Origin: Planctomycetota bacterium
GTDB taxonomy: Bacteria; Planctomycetota; B15-G4; SIAN01
NCBI GenBank assembly: GCA_028289345.1
Contig: JANQQL010000010.1
Span: forward strand, 558,001-622,000
Length of the DNA stretch: 64,000 nt
Direction: 5' to 3'
Under the pieces are notes generated by a model that was not told the origin of the DNA, did no database searches, and saw only the letters and a list, made by a program, of their open reading frames with translations. The translations under genes were made by a program, and so were the position numbers. Positions 26,985 through 34,666 of this stretch are shown here, piece after piece; within the stretch, counting starts at the first letter, position 1; each line of letters opens with the position of its first letter.

Positions 26985-28148
26985 TCACTCCGTCTCGAAC
27001 AGCGTTCCTGCTCGCCAGTCGTCGGGGCCGTCGGCCACCCGCTGTCGACCACCACTCACCGAGGCATCAGAACTGCTCGCTTCATTGTCAGCTCCCCCGC
27101 TAACGGATGCCCCTCCATCGCTCGCTGTGTTGCTGTGCCCCCCGCTCACCGACGCGGCGTCGCCACTCGCTCGGCTCGACGTTCCCCCACTCACCACCCC
27201 GCGGTAACCAGAAACCCAGCCACCCACTCCCCCGCTGATCGAGCCCCAAACTCCTGTGGACTGGACATTGGAGAAGTAGCCTCCACTGATGGAGGCAAAG
27301 CTGATCTGGGTATACGCGAACCGACCTCCGCTGACTGATGACCAGGGCCCATCGGCGGCTCCATAGGAGCCCCCACTCACGGAAGAGCCGAAGTCCCGTG
27401 CGAGGTTCTTGGTCCCGCCGCTGACAGATGAGCGAAAGTCGTTCGCCGTGTTCTCCCGGCCGCCACTCACTGAGGAGCCTTCGGCGCGAGCCAGGTTCTG
27501 TTGTCCAGCACTCACTGAGGCGTAGGTGCCCTCGGCTGTGTTTCCTGCAGAGACGCTGGCGCCCCCGCCACCACTCACCGAGCTGGAGATCCCGCAGGCA
27601 GTGTTGGAACGCCCACCACTGATCGACGCACTTTCTCCGCTGGCGACGTTGTTAGCGCCGCCACTCACCGTCGCCCAAGAGGCGCTGGCAAAGTTCTCAA
27701 AGCCACCTGTGACGGATGACCTCGCACCACTGGCCGTGTTCGCCCGCCCCCCGCTCACGGACGCAAACGGACTGGTCAGGTTGTGCTCTTCTCCCACGAG
27801 GAGCCCGCCACGGGAAGCACTGCTGTGCTGCCGGCCCACAACGATGTTGTGAGAACCGGTGCGATCATCTCCCGCAGGGTTCCCCAGTTCCTGGTACCCA
27901 ACAATGAGATTGCCGAGACCATTTTTCTGGTTGCTGGTCTCTGGCGGACCACTCACCAGCTGCACATTGAGACCGGAGATTCGCAATGTCTCGACGAAAC
28001 CACCCTGACCGTCGGGGACTTTCACAATGCTCATGTGATCGAGAATTGCCGCCCATTCCTCAGTAAACACCTGACTCTGAACGCCAACCGCCGGATGGCA
28101 GAGACTCACGAATACGAACAAACAAACCAGCATCGATCGCAGAGTCAT
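26985..28148 (-). CDS. Exported YadA-head-repeat (Hep_Hag-like) protein, copy 2
   Basis: A 387-residue paralogue of the preceding entry. ATG 28148 follows AAGGAAG and gives a signal peptide (MTLRSMLVCLFVFVSLCHPA). The N-terminal cap has the same order of motifs (FTEEWAAILDHMSIVKVPDG, LRISGLNVQLVSG, GNLIVGYQELGNPAGDDRTG, GGLLVGEEHNL). About 15 head units follow, two of them longer (with insertions such as GGGASVSAGNTAEG), then the same C-cap (PDDWRAGTLFETE). Anchor and stalk are absent. It is the first gene of a two-gene unit; the stop is 40 bp before the start of copy 1. Confidence 0.85.
   Translation of the reverse strand: MTLRSMLVCLFVFVSLCHPAVGVQSQVFTEEWAAILDHMSIVKVPDGQGGFVETLRISGLNVQLVSGPPETSNQKNGLGNLIVGYQELGNPAGDDRTGSHNIVVGRQHSSASRGGLLVGEEHNLTSPFASVSGGRANTASGARSSVTGGFENFASASWATVSGGANNVASGESASISGGRSNTACGISSSVSGGGGASVSAGNTAEGTYASVSAGQQNLARAEGSSVSGGRENTANDFRSSVSGGTKNLARDFGSSVSGGSYGAADGPWSSVSGGRFAYTQISFASISGGYFSNVQSTGVWGSISGGVGGWVSGYRGVVSGGTSSRASGDAASVSGGHSNTASDGGASVSGGADNEASSSDASVSGGRQRVADGPDDWRAGTLFETE
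27020..27760 (-). repeat. Array of 45-bp coding repeats (YadA-head units), copy 2
   Basis: About 15 units with the SxSGG core every 15 residues. Two units carry extra residues, which in head beta-rolls would form loops pointing out of the coil. Confidence 0.8.
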
Positions 28149-28422
28149 GAGACTTCCTTTCCGTGATCGAAAAACCAAAGCCCCTTCGGCACCAAGACAG
28201 TCGCCGGGTGGTCTCTACCGATCCAAGACTTCGAATCCCGACCCATCCTGCTACCTCCGAGGGTCGTCTCCGGACACACCCCGGGTCGAAATGAATCTCG
28301 AAACAGGGGAGGGGCCCAAACAAACCCCAAAAATCGAAGGCAGAAAGCCGGCTCCACGGCTCGACGGCCCGTGGGCCCGATTCATCGATTGGGTCTGAGG
28401 CGGAAGCAGGACCGGTCCGCGG

Positions 28423-30222
28423 TCACGGCATCGAGGGATCCGTTTCGATGTAGGTCACGTAACCGACCAGCATCTCTTCCCAGGTTTGGTCTCCCCAGCG
28501 AACGCGCTGACTGGGGTCCGGGTTCGAGGGGTTGGCCGCCGAGTTGTCGTAGGTGGCCGTCAAATACAACGTGTCCCCCTGGTCGAGAATGGGAGGGTTC
28601 TCGTATTCATAGGTGTGCTGCCAATTGAAGTCGTACGCAGGCACATCCAGCAGAATTGCTTTCTCCCGCGGCTTCAAAACTTCGACTCGGAATGCCTTGC
28701 CGCGCGAGTGCATGTGGGGAAAGAGTGCCAAGATCTGAATCGGTCCGTCGAACTCGTGGACCGCATCGAAGCTGGTAGAGGCTGCATGGGGAGGAATGTC
28801 GATCGCCGTGTTGATCACTGCTCGCGATTTCACCCGATGCTTGACTTCGCTGGTGGCCCAGCACATGGCCATCTGGGTTTGGTCGAGAGCCGCAACCCCA
28901 TTGGGCGTGTAGTGCAATTGGAAGAGAAACTTGGTGCCGGCGCGCAGCAACTGGCCGTATCCGTCGGGGAAGATCAGCGGTCGGGAACCAGGCACATTCA
29001 CCGCGAAGTGCCCGCTTCCCAGGAAGAAGTCCCGATCTCGCCTCACCGCTTGTCCATTCGACTCTGGCGGGATCAACAACACCAGTACGTGGTGGGTGAC
29101 GGCTGGGTTGCTCGGGCGAATCTCGACCGACTTCACCCAGCGATCTTCGGTCAAGCCCGGATCGACCACGATGTGGCGGTAGGGCACTGTGCCTTCGGCG
29201 GGGACGGACTGAACCTCGGGCAGTTGGAGCACCATGTCGGGCTTGCCAATGGTCCAGCCTTGGTCTTCGAACACCGGGGTCGGCTGCTTGTGGCGAGGAT
29301 CCCCTTCGGGCGCCCCCTGTTCGGCCCAGCGCACCAGGAGCTCCTTTTCGGTTTCGGTCAAGTGCCGGGCATTCTTGAACTCTCCGTAGTCTGGACTGGC
29401 GTGCCAGGGCGGCATTCGATTCTGGAGAACGACCTCTCCGACCATGGGCGCCCAGCCTCGCACTTCTTCGTACTCCAAGAACGTCATGGGTCCGATCTGG
29501 CCGGGACGATGACATTCCACACACTGTTGCCGCAGGATGGGGGCGACGTGTTCGTAGTAAGTGATGTCGCGGAGACCTTGCTCTTCAGCATGAATGAGAA
29601 GCCCGGGAGCTTCGGTGCGAAACACTTCCGGGGCCTCCCCGTCCATCACATAGGATTCCAAAGCCTCCAGCAGCCACTCTTCGTCAGCAAAGCTCTTCTG
29701 CTCGTCCCGCTGATACTGATCGTCGATGGCACCTCGGTACAAAACATTGCGCTGATCATCGAGGAGAATCACTTCGCCCATTCGTTCCACTCCCAACCGC
29801 TCGGTAACCACCAGGGTTGGGTCATGGAGTACAGGAAACTCCAGCTCGAACTCCGCCGCTTGTCGAGCCACGGTCGCAGAATCGGCCATGCCGGGAAAGA
29901 CCGCCAGCACACGAAGCCCATCTTCTCGATACTCTCGCTCGAGCTGCCCCAAACGAGCGGCGTACTTGCCAGAGACTTCACAATCCCCCCAGCCAAAGAA
30001 CAGGAGTGTCGCAGCCACCGAGTCGTCGGACGTCCCAAGGCGAACCCGCTCCCCTGCCACCGAACTCAGGGAGAAGTCCTCCACCGGCGGAGCCCCCACT
30101 CCGGACTCCGTCGCCCCGCAGGGCGCACTCGAAACGAGCCCCCCGATCAGGGCCAAGCTCGCCGCGACGAAGCCTCGCCGACGAACGGCAATGCGAGGGA
30201 AGACTGTTCGATGGAGGGTCAT
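28423..30222 (-). CDS. Redoxin / CxxCH haem / copper type II monooxygenase-like fusion protein
   Basis: A 599-residue exported protein. ATG 30222 has GGGAG upstream. The N-terminus holds a twin-arginine-like signal (AVRRRGFVAASLALIGG), which fits export of a folded cofactor protein. Residues about 45-190 are a thioredoxin-fold redoxin domain (PPVEDFSLSSVAGE, LLFFGWGDC, VLAVFPG) with a single visible Cys rather than CxxC. Next comes CVECH (Cys234, Cys237, His238), a c-type haem motif followed by RPGQIGPM. The C-terminal half resembles copper type II ascorbate-dependent monooxygenases, with His377-His378 (VTHHVLVL) as the first copper site and His503-x-His505 (PHMHSRG) as the second. This three-part fusion is known in Planctomycetes and Acidobacteria; the substrate is unknown. 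Confidence 0.85.
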   Translation of the reverse strand: MTLHRTVFPRIAVRRRGFVAASLALIGGLVSSAPCGATESGVGAPPVEDFSLSSVAGERVRLGTSDDSVAATLLFFGWGDCEVSGKYAARLGQLEREYREDGLRVLAVFPGMADSATVARQAAEFELEFPVLHDPTLVVTERLGVERMGEVILLDDQRNVLYRGAIDDQYQRDEQKSFADEEWLLEALESYVMDGEAPEVFRTEAPGLLIHAEEQGLRDITYYEHVAPILRQQCVECHRPGQIGPMTFLEYEEVRGWAPMVGEVVLQNRMPPWHASPDYGEFKNARHLTETEKELLVRWAEQGAPEGDPRHKQPTPVFEDQGWTIGKPDMVLQLPEVQSVPAEGTVPYRHIVVDPGLTEDRWVKSVEIRPSNPAVTHHVLVLLIPPESNGQAVRRDRDFFLGSGHFAVNVPGSRPLIFPDGYGQLLRAGTKFLFQLHYTPNGVAALDQTQMAMCWATSEVKHRVKSRAVINTAIDIPPHAASTSFDAVHEFDGPIQILALFPHMHSRGKAFRVEVLKPREKAILLDVPAYDFNWQHTYEYENPPILDQGDTLYLTATYDNSAANPSNPDPSQRVRWGDQTWEEMLVGYVTYIETDPSMP

Positions 30223-30469
30223 TCCTTTTCTCCCAGAAACGTCATCGAGAGGACAGAGGGACCGAGGAGGATACCCGCCCCGGAACCAAGGTACCGCCCC
30301 CGAGGAAACGGGTTCATTTCCCCCCGCGATCATCGAGACGACTGGATTTGACCCCAGAATTGCTCTCCGCATGAGGTTCTGGGCCACGACGTCCCCGCCA
30401 CTTGTCACCAAGTCATCTGGTTCTGAAGGTTCTCAATCGGTGGGCCGCAAGCGCCACTGGTGTGAAGGA

Positions 30470-32410
30470 TCAGTCGGAAGAGGAGAGAAACTCGAAGCGA
30501 GTCAGCAAGTCCTCGAAATCGGCAAGACAGTCGTCGTGATCGACCCGGCTTGCAATCATGTTCAATAGGAAGCCAGAGGTTCCTCGAGTCCAGAGCACTT
30601 CGGTGACGCGGTCTTCCACTCCGGTCTCTTTAGACACTCCCCCAAAGCAGGTGGTGTGCCCCCCGGCGTTTTGAACGTCCATCGACTCGTTGCCAACGAT
30701 TTCGAAATCTTCGTAGCTGGGTCGAAAGAGTTCGAACCGAGAAACCGCAATCGCTTCGGCGGGAACTCCGGGCGGCAATCCAAACGCGACAAAGTGAATC
30801 CTCACGTGTTCCGCTTCGGGGATCGAGAACCGAATCGTGCAGTCCCCCGTTTCTCCGGTGTCGATGACCCCCCACTCGGGGTTTGGTGCGGACAGGCGAC
30901 AGCCATGGTCGACATTGGTGTAGACCGCTCCCTCGATTCCCGTTTCATAGAGTTCCGCCAACGGTGACTCATCCACAGCAAAGTCCAGGATGCTGAGCTC
31001 CAGACTCTCGACCAAGGCCCGGCGCAGAGGCTGAGTCCCCTCCACCGTGTCGCTATGCACAAACTTGAGGAGTTGGAACGAACTTCCAACTTCGTTGGCA
31101 CTCGCGTCGACGGGGATCCAGCGTCCGACGAAGGCCTCGTTCCACATGTGGCCTCCCCACTGACCACCGAACATCCGCTCGCCAAAGGCAATCCGGGTCG
31201 GAATTCCCATCGAGCGAGCCAAGGACGCGAACAACGTGGAGTACTCGGTGCACTTTCCAATCTTCCGTTCGAGCACCTGGGGTCCCGTCAGAGTTTCCGC
31301 AATGAGGGCCCCCTCGACGTTTTGATAGGTCCACTCGCAAAGAGCCTTCACCGCTCCATACGCCGTCGTGTGACCCTGAACGACTTGCTCAGCAGACTCT
31401 CGAATCCTTGGGTCCGCCGGCTTGATGTAGGCCGTTTCCGCAAGGGAGGATGACCATTTGTCGTCCTCCACCGGATACGAAACGTGGTCATCGACGGGCG
31501 ATGGGCTGGACAGATTGACCACCGCGCGAAAGCTGCCGCTCTTTTCCGTGCCCTCGACCAATCGTTGGCGAGCATCCTCGAGTTCGAAGTCCTCGAACGG
31601 AAGGTCCTTCCAGCGAATCTCGACGGTGAGATCGTTCAATCGCTCGGGATTCGGAATCGGGCGGTCCAAGTCAAAGGTCAAGACGTCTCGGCCGGTTTGG
31701 TCCAGGGGAGGGATGCTGGAGGCTTCTTCCGCAGAGCAGCGCTCGACACGAACCCCCGCCTCCTCAAACCAGCGCTCACGCTCAAAACCATCTTCGCCGA
31801 GGGTCAACAACATGGATTGCGTCGGGTCCTCGGATTCGATCTCCCACCGGAGCGGATCGGCCTCGGTCGGACAAGAAGTGACGGTGACCGTCGACACTTG
31901 CATCGTGAAGTCGCCGAGCAGTCCGATCAATTGAAGCTTCCGTGAACTCGTGTCCGGGGGTTGGCTGGCCAACCATTCGCCAAGACAGTGATCGAACAAA
32001 ACGGGGACCGACGGATCCACGGGCCATTCCTCGAGGGTCTGTTGGCCGTCCAGCGTTGTGGTGAGAGTCAAGGCTTGTCCCGCCACGGTCCCGTCGATGG
32101 TAGAAGCACCGGACATGGTGGACAGCTCACAATGAACTGAAAGCGGCTGCAAGTCGAGAGTCGTCACAAACTCGCCGGCAAAGTGGATCTCCTGAAGCTG
32201 TCCCAGGAAGTTCACGGGAATCCGGGTTTCGGTGACGAACTTCCACTGGCCTTCTTCGACGGGGCTCACCCGAATGCGATTCGAGGCGAAACGCTGACCT
32301 TCCCGGGAGATGGCGTACCACAGATCCCGCTCCTGACCGTGCAGCACCACCGCAAAGAGAAAGAAGAAGAGAAACGCCCAGCTCGGGATCCGTCGTTGCG
32401 TCGCCACCAT
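30470..32410 (-). CDS. Exported transglutaminase-like protease-fold protein
   Basis: A 646-residue protein. ATG 32410 follows GGGAG and starts a signal peptide (MVATQRRIPSWAFLFFFLFA, then VVLHGQ). The first 330 residues are beta-rich and unrecognised (repeated FVTETRIPVNFLGQ, IHFAGEF). A transglutaminase core follows with the complete triad: Cys387 (KCTEYSTLFASLAR), His421 (GGHMWNEAFV) and Asp435 (WIPVDAS). The last about 190 residues carry an amphipathic region (FSIPEAEHVRIHFVAFGLPP). Members with this arrangement are usually periplasmic or extracellular thiol proteases or amide-transfer enzymes. It is in a run of minus-strand exported proteins; 246 bp separate it from the redoxin gene, so cotranscription is uncertain. 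Confidence 0.85.
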   Translation of the reverse strand: MVATQRRIPSWAFLFFFLFAVVLHGQERDLWYAISREGQRFASNRIRVSPVEEGQWKFVTETRIPVNFLGQLQEIHFAGEFVTTLDLQPLSVHCELSTMSGASTIDGTVAGQALTLTTTLDGQQTLEEWPVDPSVPVLFDHCLGEWLASQPPDTSSRKLQLIGLLGDFTMQVSTVTVTSCPTEADPLRWEIESEDPTQSMLLTLGEDGFERERWFEEAGVRVERCSAEEASSIPPLDQTGRDVLTFDLDRPIPNPERLNDLTVEIRWKDLPFEDFELEDARQRLVEGTEKSGSFRAVVNLSSPSPVDDHVSYPVEDDKWSSSLAETAYIKPADPRIRESAEQVVQGHTTAYGAVKALCEWTYQNVEGALIAETLTGPQVLERKIGKCTEYSTLFASLARSMGIPTRIAFGERMFGGQWGGHMWNEAFVGRWIPVDASANEVGSSFQLLKFVHSDTVEGTQPLRRALVESLELSILDFAVDESPLAELYETGIEGAVYTNVDHGCRLSAPNPEWGVIDTGETGDCTIRFSIPEAEHVRIHFVAFGLPPGVPAEAIAVSRFELFRPSYEDFEIVGNESMDVQNAGGHTTCFGGVSKETGVEDRVTEVLWTRGTSGFLLNMIASRVDHDDCLADFEDLLTRFEFLSSSD

Positions 32411-32702
32411 GAGCACTCCCTCGCGCGGAAAGCATCTGTCGGAATCCAGATGATACCGGTTTGGGATTCTGGCGCCCGCAGGGCTCCTCGCGCGGAGGAG
32501 AGGGAGAAATCAACTCGCGCGCATCCACACCAAGAGTCGGTCACACAGACAGGAGCTGCTGTGGTGACCGCGAGCAAGGCGCGGCCGTCCCCGCCATTTC
32601 AGAGCAGTCTCTTCAATCTCGACGAATCCATCGATTCGTCCCGCTCCTCGGCGGAGACGAGCCCCCTGCGGTCCGCCGTCTCGGGTCTTTCCAAGCGACC
32701 TG

Positions 32703-33803
32703 CTAGTTGTTTTCGAACAGGGATCCGGCAGCCCAGTTGGAGTTGCTAGCCGCGCTGCGCAGGACTCCGCCGCTTACCGACGAGAAGGCTCCGCTCGCAG
32801 TATTGGCGGTTCCCCCGGCAACGGACGCGCTGACTGCCGAAGCAACGTTGCCGAATCCCCCACTGACCGTGGACCGCTCTCCGCTGGCTTCATTGCTGCC
32901 GCCACCACTCACCGTGGCGCACTCGCCACTTGCAATGTTGTAGTGCCCGCCGCCAATCGACGCACAATCGGCAGTCGCACTCCCGGAGCGACCACCACTG
33001 ATCGAGGCATACAGACCCGCGGCTTGGTTGTAGTACCCGCCGCTGATGGATGACCACGCCCCCTGCGCGGCGTTGTAGCGTCCTCCGCCGACCGAAGACC
33101 AAGCTCCACTCGCCTGATTTCGATCCCCCCCGCTCACGGAAGATCGGAGGCCGGTCGCAAGGTTCTCAGACCCTCCACTGGCCGAAGCATAGAACCCGAG
33201 CGCCTCGTTCGAGCGACCACCACTCGCCCATGCTCCGGTGCCGGTCGCTCGATTCAAGACTCCTCCGCCGACCGATGTATACCGGCCAGTCGCATCATTG
33301 AATCGACCGCCGCTCACGGACGAGTAGTAGCCGCTGGCCAAGTTCTCGCGCCCACCAGAGATCGAACTGCGTGGTCCGCTTGCTTCGCAGCGATAGCCGC
33401 CGGTGATTGACGAGAAGTCACCAGAGAGAGTGTTTTCTTCTCCGAACACAATCCCTCCCCAGGACGAATGGGTGTTGAGTCGCCCGCCGACCAGATTGTG
33501 AGAACCCGTCCGGTCATCTCCATTCAGGTTGCCGAGCTCGTTGTACCCGATCACCAGATTTCCTGCGCCGTTCGTGGTCGCGGTCGAATCGAGGCCATTC
33601 ACCACTTGGACGTTGACTCCGGTGAAGCGGATGGTCTTCACCGTCCCTCCCTGCCCGTCGTCGACATGAACGATGCTCATGTGCCTGAGGATGTCTCTCC
33701 ATTCCTGAGAGAAAGGGGCTTGCACCTGACCGGCGGCGGCTTCGGTGACACCGAGGACGAGGCCGCTGACCCACAAGGTGCTTCGGAGGAAGTTCGCATT
33801 CAT
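32703..33803 (-). CDS. Exported YadA-head-repeat (Hep_Hag-like) protein, copy 3
   Basis: A 366-residue paralogue of the two proteins at 25799-28148. ATG 33803 has AAAGGA upstream and a signal peptide (MNANFLRSTLWVSGLVLGV). The same N-cap motifs occur (FSQEWRDILRHMSIVHVDDG, IRFTGVNVQVVNG, GNLVIGYNELGN). About 14 head units of 15 residues follow and the C-cap is NWAAGSLFENN. In this copy the SxSGG core varies more (SVGGG, WASGG, SIGGG). It is 4.5 kb from the other two, with the redoxin and transglutaminase genes between. The start codon faces the sigma gene at 34106 across 302 bp. Confidence 0.85.
   Translation of the reverse strand: MNANFLRSTLWVSGLVLGVTEAAAGQVQAPFSQEWRDILRHMSIVHVDDGQGGTVKTIRFTGVNVQVVNGLDSTATTNGAGNLVIGYNELGNLNGDDRTGSHNLVGGRLNTHSSWGGIVFGEENTLSGDFSSITGGYRCEASGPRSSISGGRENLASGYYSSVSGGRFNDATGRYTSVGGGVLNRATGTGAWASGGRSNEALGFYASASGGSENLATGLRSSVSGGDRNQASGAWSSVGGGRYNAAQGAWSSISGGYYNQAAGLYASISGGRSGSATADCASIGGGHYNIASGECATVSGGGSNEASGERSTVSGGFGNVASAVSASVAGGTANTASGAFSSVSGGVLRSAASNSNWAAGSLFENN
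32740..33420 (-). repeat. Array of 45-bp coding repeats (YadA-head units), copy 3
   Basis: About 14 units of 15 residues with a variable SxSGG/SxGGG core. They are divergent in DNA but regular in protein period. Confidence 0.8.
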
Positions 33804-34105
33804 GACAAGTCCTTTCCAAGAGATGCAGGCATTCGATGCCGTCCCGGTTGGCGAAGGCGCCGTCGCCCCTCCCCGGTCGCCTCGAATCGGCGCCGAGAGA
33901 ACGATCAAACCTGGCAGGAAATCGCGGATTGCCTTCTGACGCGAGATCGCGTTCCGACGTTGGAAACAGAAAATCAAAGAGTTTTGAGCACCGAGATTCG
34001 ACGAACACTAATCTCTCCGGGAAGTCGACGCACTCGGGTCCTCGGACGGGCTGTTCTCTCTCGGATTCACCGACTCTCCCGGGATTCTTCCCCACGACGC
34101 TTCCC
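33804..34105. promoter_or_regulatory. Divergent region, YadA-repeat gene / sigma factor
   Basis: These 302 bp lie between two divergent start codons. The part near 33950-34010 is noticeably A-rich compared with its surroundings (GGAAACAGAAAATCAAAG), as expected of a promoter, but no -35/-10 can be fixed. No small gene is convincing. Confidence 0.4.
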
Positions 34106-34666
34106 ATGGACTTTCCTCCACCCACCCCCTCCACTTCTGCCCTCGCGGCCATCGCCTATGACGAACTCCGCGTCCTCGCCGCACGACATCTGCGGGGCGA
34201 ACGGGATGACCACACCTTTCAACCGACCGTGTTGGTGCATGAAGCGTTCCTTCGATTGGCCGAACAAAAGGGCGGCGATTGGGTGAATCGCGGCCAGTTC
34301 GTTGCCGTTGCCTCGGCCATGATGCGACGCATCTTGGTGGACCATGCCCGCCGCCGTCTGGCGCAACGTCACGGAGGAGGCAAGGTGCTCTTGGAAATCT
34401 CTGCGGATTCGACCGTTGGAGAAAAGGGTCGTGATCTCGAGATGCTCGCCCTCCATGAAGCCCTGGAACAGCTTGCCCAAAAAAGCCCGCGCAGAGCAAG
34501 AGTCGTGGAGCTTCGCTACTTTGGAGGACTGGAACTCGAAGAGATCGCGACCCAGCTCGAAGTGACGGTACGCACGATCACCAACGATTGGGCATTCAGC
34601 CGAGCGTGGCTGCACCGGGCGTTGCGCGGCGGTTCTGCCACCGAGAAGAAACCTCCCTCCCCGTGA
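34106..34666 (+). CDS. ECF sigma factor of the Planctomycete Sigma70_ECF (TIGR02999-like) type
   Basis: A 186-residue sigma factor. Region 2: IAYDELRVLAARHLRGER, FQPTVLVHEAFLRL, FVAVASAMMRRILVDHARRR. Region 4: LEEIATQLEVTVRTITNDWAFSRAWLHRAL. The pattern (AYDELR, QPTxLVHEAxLRL, LVDHARRR) is that of the short sigma family abundant in Planctomycetes. ATG 34106 (MDFPPPTPS) is the best start, although no strong Shine-Dalgarno precedes it and the frame stays open upstream. Its TGA stop overlaps the GTG start of the following kinase (GTGA), so the two are translationally coupled. The kinase presumably senses a signal and phosphorylates, or otherwise releases, this factor, as known for ECF/STK pairs (inference). 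Confidence 0.88.
   Translation: MDFPPPTPSTSALAAIAYDELRVLAARHLRGERDDHTFQPTVLVHEAFLRLAEQKGGDWVNRGQFVAVASAMMRRILVDHARRRLAQRHGGGKVLLEISADSTVGEKGRDLEMLALHEALEQLAQKSPRRARVVELRYFGGLELEEIATQLEVTVRTITNDWAFSRAWLHRALRGGSATEKKPPSP

Noticed and set aside
25800..28000. Regular repeats with CRISPR-like periodicity
   Set aside because: The 45-bp period is an exact multiple of three, the repeats are translated (SVSGG units), and there are no unique spacers between identical repeats.
28486..30351. Plus-strand open frame of about 620 codons
   Set aside because: Antisense of the redoxin/monooxygenase gene, which has clear motifs in its own frame. The plus-strand translation has none.
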